NCBI RefSeq assembly: GCF_026309355.1
Contig: NZ_JAPJZK010000001.1
Coordinates: forward strand, 1,612,001 to 1,676,000
Direction: 5' to 3'
Length of the DNA: 64,000 bases
Source of the DNA: Spartinivicinus marinus
GTDB taxonomy: Bacteria; Pseudomonadota; Gammaproteobacteria; Pseudomonadales; Zooshikellaceae
In this document: positions 38,401 to 46,265 of the stretch, piece after piece
Layout of the letters: each line of letters opens with the position of its first letter
Position numbering within the stretch: the first letter of the stretch is position 1
Position numbers and translations under genes: made by a program
Notes under the pieces: generated by a model
What the model was told of the DNA's origin: nothing
The model's database searches: none
What the model saw: the letters and a program-made list of their open reading frames with translations, nothing else

Positions 38401-41400
38401 TAATTGCTTTAATAAGATCAGAGCGACTATTAAGCTTATAATACCATTTTCTTCCATCAGGCTGGGTAATTGATGTAATTTTCCCACTATTATCTCTAGC
38501 AAAAGTAATACTTTCGCCATTTGAATGGCTAATACCATTATTACTGTACGTTAAAGTATTACCATTTACGTCAATTACTTTAGTAATACCAAAGTCTTGA
38601 TCTAAATAATATTTAAATCCATTACGTGTAGTTAGCTTATATGCTTTCGGATCAATAGCAGAAAAAGAGCCTAAATCCATAATAGTATTGCCATTGAGGT
38701 AACCATGGCTACTATCCAATGCTTCAAGCTTTGAATGCTTACTATCACCAACTGCATTAAACACCAACTGCACATCTTTAATAGGTGTTACATCATTACA
38801 TTTAGGTGAAGCAGCCACCTCAAATTTTTCAACATCACCATTAGGTAATGTTACGGTTATCAATGGGCTACCTTGCGGCTCTACACAGTATTTCTTTAAT
38901 ATCCCCAGAGGGCCTGTAGCATATTGGTTTAATTCCCAGTGGCTTCCAGGTACTCTAGATTCTTCGACTTTGACATTTTGGTAATCAATGCTCCAACCAT
39001 AACCAAAATCTAATAACTCATTACGTCGCCGAGAATCATAAGTTCGATTAATCTGAATGGGGATACCTGCAAGAGGTAACTCAATGTCTTTTACTGTAAA
39101 TGAAAAATTACCGACTTTAAGGTCACCCTCAATCGCTAAGTTAATAGTATCTGTAGTTTTATTACCATTTAAATCGATGGCTTCTAAAAACAGCACATAA
39201 AGCCCATTCATCAATAATGAAGGATCAAGCTGACCAATCACTTCATTATTAACACTACTAGCACCTTCAGCTATTAATTGTAAATCCGTGGTTAATATCC
39301 TTGTCTTTTTAGGTGCAACAGATAAACGATAATCGGCTAAATTAGCGTCCTCAACCGTTGCAACAATATCAACTATATCCGTTAATTTATCGTTTGAATC
39401 AGGAGAAATGATTTTAACAACTGGCACTTCTGCATCATCATCCTTATAAGCAGTAAACCGATCTTTTAAAATAAATTCTTCATCACCATCAGACACCCGG
39501 GCGACAACCTCATAACGACCCACATCATTTGGCGTATATTCAGCTTTACCATCATTAAGAGCTAACACTAAACCATTAACAGTAACTTTCGCAGAGTGCT
39601 CTCCACTACCTCCTGTTATTGCTAGATTAATAATAACTGACTCACCTAGTTTCACTGTTTGAGAAGAAACGGTTAATTGTCCATCCAGTAATTCAGGTTG
39701 ACTTAAGACAGTTAAATTATAAGTTTGAGTTACCGTTGCCTGGCCATCAGATACTGTGATGCTAACCTGATAGCTGTGCTCTGCAAATTGACTATCAGGT
39801 AACCACTGAATTAAACCGGATGAACCAACAGTTAACCCTTCAGGTCCATTGGTAATGCTATAAGAAAGTGAATCGCCATCTACATCTGAAGCAATCAACT
39901 GGTATTGATATGTCTGATCAACCACTGCAATTGCTGGCGGCTGTGAACTAATTATAGGAGAGTGGTTTTCATTATTATTCAGTACATGAAGAGTATATGT
40001 TTGTAGCTGATACCCACCACGGCCATCTGCAACTTTGATTTGGATATTATGTTCACCTAGCTGATTTTCTTTTGGAACCCATACAACAAGCCCTGTGTCA
40101 TTTACAGACATATCAGCAGGAGCATTCAACAGTTGATAACTTAAAACATCACCATCGGTATCTACAGCAGTAATTTGATATTGATAGGCAACCCCAGGCA
40201 TAGCAGTATATCCTGGTACTGACGTAATCTTAGGTGAATGATTTAAGCTATCTTCAACAAGCACACTAAAAGATTGTTCAGTAAAACTACCTGCCTCATC
40301 TTCAACACGAATAATGACGGAATGCTTACCAATATGCGTGTTGTCAGTTTGCCAAGAAATAAGTCCAGTCTCATTAATTAACATTCCATCAGGAGAGGAT
40401 CTTAAGTTGTATACTAAGACACCTCCTTCTGGGTCTGTTGCCTGTACCTGATATTGGTAAGTCTCACCAGAAAGTGTTTTTTGCGGAGGAGTACTGATAA
40501 TTTTGGGGGGTAAATTACTGGTTGAACGTTCCACTACATGCAATGTATAAGTATAGGTATTAATTCCACCTCTATTGTCAGACACCATAAGTTTAATCTG
40601 ATGTTGACCAAGTGCCTCAGCCTGTGGCTCCCAGGAAAGTACATTCGTTGTTGCATCGAGCTTCATTCCTGCAGGTGCTGATTCAATACTAATTAATACT
40701 GGATCACCTTCTTTATCTTCAACAGTAATAGTGTATTGATATGACTCACCTATATAAGCAATACCGGTTGGCTGAGAAGTTATTTCTGGCGGTGTATTAT
40801 TTCCATCAACAGTCACATTTAATTTAAATCGCTGCTGAACTACATTACCCGCTTGGTCTTTAGCCCTTAAAGTAATTGAGTGGGTGCCAATATCTGAAGC
40901 AGTTGGCTGCCAGTGTATTATTTTATTTTCTCTGACCTTCATTCCCTCTGGATTAGCGACCAGGTACAGGGAGTAAGGATCATTTTCAGGATCTTCAACC
41001 AATACCGTATAGTTGAAGTTATCTCCTACCATAACAGCCTGACTTGGTGTACTGGTGATAACAGGCTCTTGGTTAATTGCCTCTTTACGTACTAATATTT
41101 CAAATTGCTGTGTTGCTTCCGCACCACGAGCATCCCTTGCCAAAATAATAGCTTGATGGAAACCAGTTTGTTCCAAAGCAGGTTTCCATTTTATTTTCCC
41201 TGCTTCTATGGTCATTCCATCTGGCTTATGAATTAAAGACAATGAAACAAGGTCACCATCAGGATCAATCACTTCTGGCTGATAATAAAATTCATTTCCT
41301 ACTACAACATTACTTTCTGGTGTAGATAAAAACTCTGGTAAATGATTGCCTTCAACTGTTGCAACAGTAATTAAAAATATTTGCTTACCAACATTCCCTG

Positions 41401-44400
41401 ATTCATCACGTACCTCCAAAATAATCTCGTGAGTTCCTTTCTGGTCAGCTGTTGGTACCCATTCTATGGTATTGCCATCAAACATGGTCATTCCATAAGG
41501 AATGTGTGCCATACCAAAATCAATTACTTCACCTTCTGGGTCTACTGCTTCAGGCACATATTGATATAGCTGCCCTACAATCGCTTCCGTATTTGCCGCT
41601 GAAGTAAAGTAAGGTGGTTTATTGAGAGATGCTTTTTTAATATTTAATGAATACTTTCTTTGAGAGGAAAGTCCTTGCTCATTAGTAACTTGCACTACAA
41701 CAATATGCTTACCTAAGTCTCCTATAGTTGGTATCCAATTAATCTGCCCTGTCATAGGCTCTATGGACATACCGAAGGGTGCTTCCAACAAGTCAAAAAC
41801 TAAATAACTTTCAGGATTTTTATCAAAAGCATTAATATCCGCTTTATAGCTATTTCCTACAAAACCATCTGATAACTCTAAAGTAGTGATCACAGGTCGA
41901 CTATCAGCAATCGTCAGATTAAATGCCTGTTGATCACTGGCACCTTGTGTATCTGTTACTTTAATTGTAACCGGATAAGTACCTACTTTATCTTCTGTAA
42001 CCTGCCATATCAGTTGCCCAGAGGTACTATCAATTGACATACCTTCAGGCGCGTTAATTAACTCATATTTCAATACATCATTATCTGGGTCTTTAGCAAT
42101 AACTGGATAAATATACGTTCGATTAGCTAAACGTTCTGCTGTAAAACCACTGTACTCCACATGACTTTGAGAATAATTATAAAAACCAAACAGGCCATCA
42201 GTGAAAGTAGTATCTTCCACCGAAAATGATTCAATTACTTGATCACCTTGCTTAACCGTAATATTAATTTGCCCAGGCCTAAACGATAGTACAAAGTCAT
42301 AATCAACATTGGCTGTCCAAGGTACATCATTATTAAACAACACTTTTCCATTAGCAGGGTTAGTTGGCCAGAATTGTGGTTTCCCCTCACTGCCATCAGC
42401 AGCAAGATTAAACACTTTAAGTGTCATTCCTCTTTCTGCATGCATTCCTTCAAATGTTTGAGCATTTTGTTTCCAGTCAAACAAATAAAACTGATAAGGG
42501 TTCTGATAACCAAACACAAACCCAATATAGTCATCATCACTTGTTGTGCTTACCCGCCAGGTACCACTTACTTGGTTATTAGCAAGATGAAAATCACCAA
42601 TAAATGCTGAAGGGTCTGCATTCACCGATTGAACAGCGGTTTTTCCGTTATTAGTAATTTGCCAGGAAGGGGTAGGATCACCACTTACATCAAATAATAC
42701 GACAGGCTTCCATCGTTCTAATGCCAGTGGTTGTGGCTGCCCTGACTGCACCTCTAAAGTATATTTTTGCTTTGGTTTACTAATTATTTCAGGAGGATGG
42801 TTGTCTACTGTTGGCTCGGTAGCAATAGTTACCCTTGCACTACTTGTTAATCGCCCATCTGACACTTCATAGGTAAACTCATCATTACCTGAAAAATAAG
42901 CATTAGGTAAATAAATTAAGTGAGGCACTTCACCATAAACGGTGCCATGCTCTGGCTGCTTAACGATTGTATATATTAACTCATCCCCATCAGGATCAGT
43001 GGCTGCCAATTGAATATTAAGTGAAATATTTTCTTTTGTTTCCAATGCCAGTGGTGTTGCTACGGGCGCTTCATTTATTTCAACTACTAAAATTGAAAAT
43101 TGCTTACTAGTGGTTAAACCATGATTATCTTTAACCTGCACAGTAACTGTTTGACTACCAATTTGAGTTGACAAGGGTAACCAAGTAATAACGCCTGTTT
43201 TCGCGTCAATTTTTATATTGGCTGGCCCAGTTAGTGAGAATGTCAGAGTATCATTACTATTAGGGTCATTGGCCTGAAGCGTTATTTGGTAGGGCTTACC
43301 TTCAAATGCATTAGGTAATTTATCTGTTGTTATTTGCGGTGGCTTATTGGCCTCTTTAACTTTAACAGAAAAGGTTTGAGATGCTTTTGCATTGTGTTGG
43401 TCAGCAGCAACAATAACAACTTTGTGCTCTCCTATTTGTTGAGTATTAGGCAGCCAATTTACCACTCCTGTATTAGGGTTTATTTTCATCCCAGCAGGAA
43501 AAGTATCAAGCGAATAAATAATAGTGTCATTTACATTGGGGTCAGTCGCTTTTACCTGATACTGATAGTTTGTTTCTTCAACAACAGTGGTTAAGGGAAC
43601 GCTAGTAAACTTTGGTGGTAAATTTAACTCTTTAACAACAAGCTTAAATTGTTGGTTATCTTCTAGCCCTGCAGCATCAGCCACTTTGATATGTATCTCG
43701 TGCTCACCTACCTGGGTATTTAAAGGAATCCAACTAATGTCACCTGTACCACTATCAATATGCATACCTTGTGGTGCAGTAATCAAACTAAAAGTTAGTT
43801 TATCACCCTGATCTGGGTCGACTGCTTGTACTTTATACTTATATTCTGATTTCGCTTTAACTGTTGTAATTGCTTCGCTAACTATTTGAGGTGGCTGGTT
43901 GCTGTTTTCAACTTTAATAACAAAGCGTTGTTGGTCAAAAGCGCCATAAATATCAAATGCACGAACTGCAACAGTATGAGATGCAACCTGCGCATTATTA
44001 GGTGTCCACTGAATTAAACCAGATTGAGGGTTAACAGTCATACCAGCTGGTGCTGTAAGCAGTTCGTAGGTAATGTGATCACCAAAATCATTATCTATTG
44101 CATTAGCTTGATACTCATATTGACTATTTTCTGTTGCTGTTAGTACCGGCACAGAGTCAAATACTGGTACAGTATTACCACCATTATTCCCACTTACCGC
44201 AACTTCAACTGAACGACATTGTTCATGTCCATTCGCTTTTACAGCCGATACCATATAATAATAAGCATTTGACTCTACTTCTCTGTCGTCATAGCTAATA
44301 TTACTACCATCAACATCTGCAATATGCGTATATGGTCCACCCTGAGTTTGGCTACGATATATTGCATAGTGATGCGCTTCCATATTATTCCAAGTTAATT

Positions 44401-45922
44401 CTACATAACTGGCTGTATTTCCTTTTGATATTTTAGCTTTAATTCGATCCGCAGTTATATCAGGTAAACATTGACATAACGGGTCACTAACATCTCGGAT
44501 CTGAACCTGAGTAACAGCAACATCTGAAAGGTTTGCTAATTCACTACTAGGAAACGCTTGACTGGTGTTATCAGTTACTTTTAAACGAATGATATGGTCA
44601 CCCACTCCTAGTTTTGATAAAACTTCCGTAGCATTGATAATGGCACCATACCCATCATCAAATTTCATATCATTATTTAAGTCCCAAACATACTCAATAA
44701 TTTTATCTGCAGGTTTTTCTTCTTCATGTAAGCCATCATCAGGATTTTCTGACTTACTGCCATCTAAACGCCAGGGCTGTGTATTAGGGCAAAATAAATA
44801 AGGTCCGCCAGCATTAGCAGAGGGAGGAAGTGGAGGTAAATTAATATTAACTTTAATTGTGACTGTATCTGTTAAAGGAGGCTCTGAGTTATCCGTCACT
44901 TGAAGGATAACTGGATATTCCCCCATTTTAGGAAACGCATGAGTTACAACAGGCCCTGACTGATCATAATTGCCATCACTATCTAAGTCCCAATTCCAAC
45001 TAACGACTTCACGCCCATCCAGCTGAGAAAATGAGCTTGCTCCATCTAGTGTGATGGGCTGATTTGCTACAGCTGGATTAGGATATACTGTTGCAACGGC
45101 TACTAAATCACCCAGCGGGCGCTGCTTAAGAATTTCTTCAACTTTAATATCCAACAACGCATTGGTAAATGATTGAGCAAAATGTCCTCCTTGTCGCAAT
45201 ACATTTAAATCCCAAACTGCGCCGCCATTTTCTAAGGCTAAGTTGACATAGTGTGCAACCGTATTACCATCACCACCTGATGCTTTGGCATTATTGCAAG
45301 TAGTATATCCACCATTACCATCAACCTGATAGCCAACCCCATTACTATCCATTCCCAATGCTGGTTTTCCATCTTCGCAGGTTATTTGAACATTAACGAC
45401 TGCATTTAATAGTGCACGACTGTCAGTTAATTGTTTTAATACTGACTCATAAGTAATGGTGCTATCTGTATTATCTCTATCTTCATCTGTAGCAAGAATA
45501 ATATTAAGTGCTGCTTCATCCCGACGCGGGTAATCAGTTAACGCATACTGTATACCACGCCAACCATCTTCTGTTCCGCCTGAGGTATGTAATTGTTTCG
45601 CTGCATTAACAAATGCATCAGCAGAACCCATTGATTCACCATCAATTAATACCTTTCTCGGTACTTGGGCATTGTCTCCAAACCCAATCAAACCATATTG
45701 ATTAGCAGTAGACTCATTACCAATACCATAATTTTTTAAATTTTCTTCCAGTAAAGGAACCACCTCCCCAATCCAGCTTTGCTCCTTTTCCATTGAGCCA
45801 GATTCATCAATAACCACTAACACATCTGCCGCAAATGGCGATGCAGCAGACAATACTGAAGAAGCAACTAAAAAGTAGGTCGTAGATAAAATGCCTACCA
45901 ACCACTTGAATCGGGTTCCCAT
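34826..45922 (-). CDS. Giant exported VWA-PKD-Ig-RHS polymorphic toxin-like protein
   Basis: This encodes 3,698 residues. In order: signal peptide (1-27); VWA domain with MIDAS VVIDESGSM (D39, S41, S43); two PKD-like domains (about 285-470); a fibronectin III-like domain (about 490-580); about 13 Ig/cadherin-like repeats of roughly 90 residues (about 582-2075) interrupted at about 1068-1260 by a thrombospondin C-terminal-like domain; more Ig-like domains; then YD/RHS repeats from about residue 2440 and the RHS core (YHYDGLGSTRALSD, ending DPSG). The last about 200 residues are unrelated to the repeats and end in a His-rich segment (FRMDYHSPHG...NYHAHYGK), the expected place for a toxin. A Sec signal and adhesion domains suggest surface display or contact-dependent delivery. 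A coupled candidate immunity gene follows. Confidence 0.88.
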   Translation of the reverse strand: MGTRFKWLVGILSTTYFLVASSVLSAASPFAADVLVVIDESGSMEKEQSWIGEVVPLLEENLKNYGIGNESTANQYGLIGFGDNAQVPRKVLIDGESMGSADAFVNAAKQLHTSGGTEDGWRGIQYALTDYPRRDEAALNIILATDEDRDNTDSTITYESVLKQLTDSRALLNAVVNVQITCEDGKPALGMDSNGVGYQVDGNGGYTTCNNAKASGGDGNTVAHYVNLALENGGAVWDLNVLRQGGHFAQSFTNALLDIKVEEILKQRPLGDLVAVATVYPNPAVANQPITLDGASSFSQLDGREVVSWNWDLDSDGNYDQSGPVVTHAFPKMGEYPVILQVTDNSEPPLTDTVTIKVNINLPPLPPSANAGGPYLFCPNTQPWRLDGSKSENPDDGLHEEEKPADKIIEYVWDLNNDMKFDDGYGAIINATEVLSKLGVGDHIIRLKVTDNTSQAFPSSELANLSDVAVTQVQIRDVSDPLCQCLPDITADRIKAKISKGNTASYVELTWNNMEAHHYAIYRSQTQGGPYTHIADVDGSNISYDDREVESNAYYYMVSAVKANGHEQCRSVEVAVSGNNGGNTVPVFDSVPVLTATENSQYEYQANAIDNDFGDHITYELLTAPAGMTVNPQSGLIQWTPNNAQVASHTVAVRAFDIYGAFDQQRFVIKVENSNQPPQIVSEAITTVKAKSEYKYKVQAVDPDQGDKLTFSLITAPQGMHIDSGTGDISWIPLNTQVGEHEIHIKVADAAGLEDNQQFKLVVKELNLPPKFTSVPLTTVVEETNYQYQVKATDPNVNDTIIYSLDTFPAGMKINPNTGVVNWLPNTQQIGEHKVVIVAADQHNAKASQTFSVKVKEANKPPQITTDKLPNAFEGKPYQITLQANDPNSNDTLTFSLTGPANIKIDAKTGVITWLPLSTQIGSQTVTVQVKDNHGLTTSKQFSILVVEINEAPVATPLALETKENISLNIQLAATDPDGDELIYTIVKQPEHGTVYGEVPHLIYLPNAYFSGNDEFTYEVSDGRLTSSARVTIATEPTVDNHPPEIISKPKQKYTLEVQSGQPQPLALERWKPVVLFDVSGDPTPSWQITNNGKTAVQSVNADPSAFIGDFHLANNQVSGTWRVSTTSDDDYIGFVFGYQNPYQFYLFDWKQNAQTFEGMHAERGMTLKVFNLAADGSEGKPQFWPTNPANGKVLFNNDVPWTANVDYDFVLSFRPGQINITVKQGDQVIESFSVEDTTFTDGLFGFYNYSQSHVEYSGFTAERLANRTYIYPVIAKDPDNDVLKYELINAPEGMSIDSTSGQLIWQVTEDKVGTYPVTIKVTDTQGASDQQAFNLTIADSRPVITTLELSDGFVGNSYKADINAFDKNPESYLVFDLLEAPFGMSIEPMTGQINWIPTIGDLGKHIVVVQVTNEQGLSSQRKYSLNIKKASLNKPPYFTSAANTEAIVGQLYQYVPEAVDPEGEVIDFGMAHIPYGMTMFDGNTIEWVPTADQKGTHEIILEVRDESGNVGKQIFLITVATVEGNHLPEFLSTPESNVVVGNEFYYQPEVIDPDGDLVSLSLIHKPDGMTIEAGKIKWKPALEQTGFHQAIILARDARGAEATQQFEILVRKEAINQEPVITSTPSQAVMVGDNFNYTVLVEDPENDPYSLYLVANPEGMKVRENKIIHWQPTASDIGTHSITLRAKDQAGNVVQQRFKLNVTVDGNNTPPEITSQPTGIAYIGESYQYTITVEDKEGDPVLISIESAPAGMKLDATTNVLSWEPQAEALGQHQIKLMVSDNRGGINTYTYTLHVVERSTSNLPPKIISTPPQKTLSGETYQYQVQATDPEGGVLVYNLRSSPDGMLINETGLISWQTDNTHIGKHSVIIRVEDEAGSFTEQSFSVLVEDSLNHSPKITSVPGYTAMPGVAYQYQITAVDTDGDVLSYQLLNAPADMSVNDTGLVVWVPKENQLGEHNIQIKVADGRGGYQLQTYTLHVLNNNENHSPIISSQPPAIAVVDQTYQYQLIASDVDGDSLSYSITNGPEGLTVGSSGLIQWLPDSQFAEHSYQVSITVSDGQATVTQTYNLTVLSQPELLDGQLTVSSQTVKLGESVIINLAITGGSGEHSAKVTVNGLVLALNDGKAEYTPNDVGRYEVVARVSDGDEEFILKDRFTAYKDDDAEVPVVKIISPDSNDKLTDIVDIVATVEDANLADYRLSVAPKKTRILTTDLQLIAEGASSVNNEVIGQLDPSLLMNGLYVLFLEAIDLNGNKTTDTINLAIEGDLKVGNFSFTVKDIELPLAGIPIQINRTYDSRRRNELLDFGYGWSIDYQNVKVEESRVPGSHWELNQYATGPLGILKKYCVEPQGSPLITVTLPNGDVEKFEVAASPKCNDVTPIKDVQLVFNAVGDSKHSKLEALDSSHGYLNGNTIMDLGSFSAIDPKAYKLTTRNGFKYYLDQDFGITKVIDVNGNTLTYSNNGISHSNGESITFARDNSGKITSITQPDGRKWYYKLNSRSDLIKAINPLNQGVEYSYNRSHGLLDIIDSLGNKLVKNIYDDNGRLIAQEDSNGKRTSFNHDLEGKQSVVTDRNGNTTTYYYDEQGNVTSKVDAIGGVTKYTYDQEGNKTSEINQLGYSTTATYDKNNDLISETDALGNTTKYTYNTRGQELTITDALGNTYINSYDGVGNLLSVKDPVGNLAGNNINVKGLVTKTTDVTGSTTEYSYNEKGQKVTETNALGHTTTFTYDDSGNVKTESRQRMASDGSIVTEVTTYTYDDLDRVIKTQHSNGSVTAKEYDAVGNEVATVDALGHRIEYKYDAYRQLIETRYPDNTTEKKQYDAEGNVLVATDRAGRITQYSYDALNRQTKVIYPDGSTTQTVYDAVGQVVAEIDANGNRTEYEYDAAGRRTLTRDALGNEYSFEYDAEGNLIAEVDANDHRTAYVYNTLGQRIETIYQNDSRQTTTFDALSRRTGQSDQASVKTSYQYDKLGQLIKVIDALGSATTYSYDSAGNKLTQTDAEGRTTHWVYDAAGRVTSRTLPMGQTESFTYDANGNLIGKMDFNGQTTLYKYDSNNRHVRSEYADSRVETFQYDAVGNRTQVQVTLANDTVKTTAYSYDQRNRLISETQPDGAVIHYKYDQAGNRTQVKVTQSNGQVSTTDYSFDKLNRLQSVTDSNGTTTYGYDAVGNRTSVSYPNGNSQVYSYDSLNRLTKLETYNQSGGLLQSYHYTLHPTGRRTQIEEHNGRATAYSYDKLYRLTSENITDGGNGNYAANYQYDKVGNRTQSVVNGVTTQYSYDDNDRLIQQGGIHYSYDANGNTLKEAVDGKATTYRYDAKNKLAAVEKEGKSASYRYNYNGIRIAKTENGVTTNFIVDTNRNYAQVLVESDGTNQINYTYGDDLVSQKRNGTSSYYHYDGLGSTRALSDTTGVITDTYNYEAFGSLLNSTGTTKNNYLFTGEQFDSGLNQYYLRARYYNQQSGRFTQMDSWMGSKFAPNSLNKYNYTESDPANGVDPSGYFTIASVSIGNLNVSFGNVVRYTSLFNQVVTKLDAAITVMEMGNALRKALSNNAIHRSIKSLKATGAEPRFRYQLAYPEEGLNILFSHLPEVVRNITQKGLMNNFLKNKKNDLLIYGPTPEMKKTPWPAAGTRILIGKLSLVKSKRKVYLELGASAKHRGRFIGIGNTQGSTKGHEQWFRMDYHSPHGNEAAIWGNYHAHYGK
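35545..38600 (-). repeat. YD (RHS) repeat array
   Basis: This is a continuous array of about 21-residue YD repeats (for example GNxTxYxYDAxGRxT) coding for the RHS beta-cage that in characterised family members encloses the C-terminal tip. The DNA itself is repetitive, with recurring 'gccattagcatcata'-like blocks. Confidence 0.85.
39695..44180 (-). repeat. Array of about 13 Ig/cadherin-like (He_PIG) repeats
   Basis: Units of about 90 residues each carry the pattern N-x-P-P-x-I...Y-x-Y...DPD-G-D...APxGM...G-x-I-x-W-x-P...G-x-H. One unit (about 42800-43070) is of the VCBS/cadherin-tandem type instead, and one is split by the thrombospondin-like insertion. Confidence 0.85.
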
Positions 45923-46265
45923 ACAACACCTCGTTTAGAATCCGTTTTACAAAGTGAGCACACAGCAACGCTGTAAGCATCCAAGCTAGAAATAATGAAG
46001 GAATTTATAGTTAAATAATTGTCTATTAACAGGTTACATTTTGGTAACTGAGAAAGATTAGCCTATTAAACAATATCAAAATATAATACTATGGTCTTAT
46101 TGATTTGATAATCTATTTTTTATAGTAAGGAAAAAACAGGCTGTGCAAGTTATATTATTTTGTGGATAGATAGAAAAAATAAACGACAGTATGAGAAAAT
46201 GTCGTTTTGATAAAAGTATTCATATTGATTCTCAAAAAATATCAGTTAGTAATATACTAAATAAA
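45923..46265. other. Region between RHS gene and VIT gene
   Basis: There are 343 AT-rich bases. The region contains the terminator of the VIT/PEP-CTERM gene (46171-46208) and presumably the promoter of the RHS gene. GAGG lies before the RHS start codon. No other gene was seen. Confidence 0.55.
46171..46208 (-). terminator. Intrinsic terminator of the exosortase/VIT operon
   Basis: Read on the minus strand: AAACGACA, 11-base loop, TGTCGTTT (plus 46181-46188 and 46200-46207), then ATTTTTTCTA. It separates this operon from the RHS gene. Confidence 0.75.

Noticed and set aside
35774-44801. Several plus-strand frames of 60-100 codons inside the RHS gene
   Set aside because: They are antisense shadows of the repetitive RHS/Ig coding sequence, with no ribosome binding sites.
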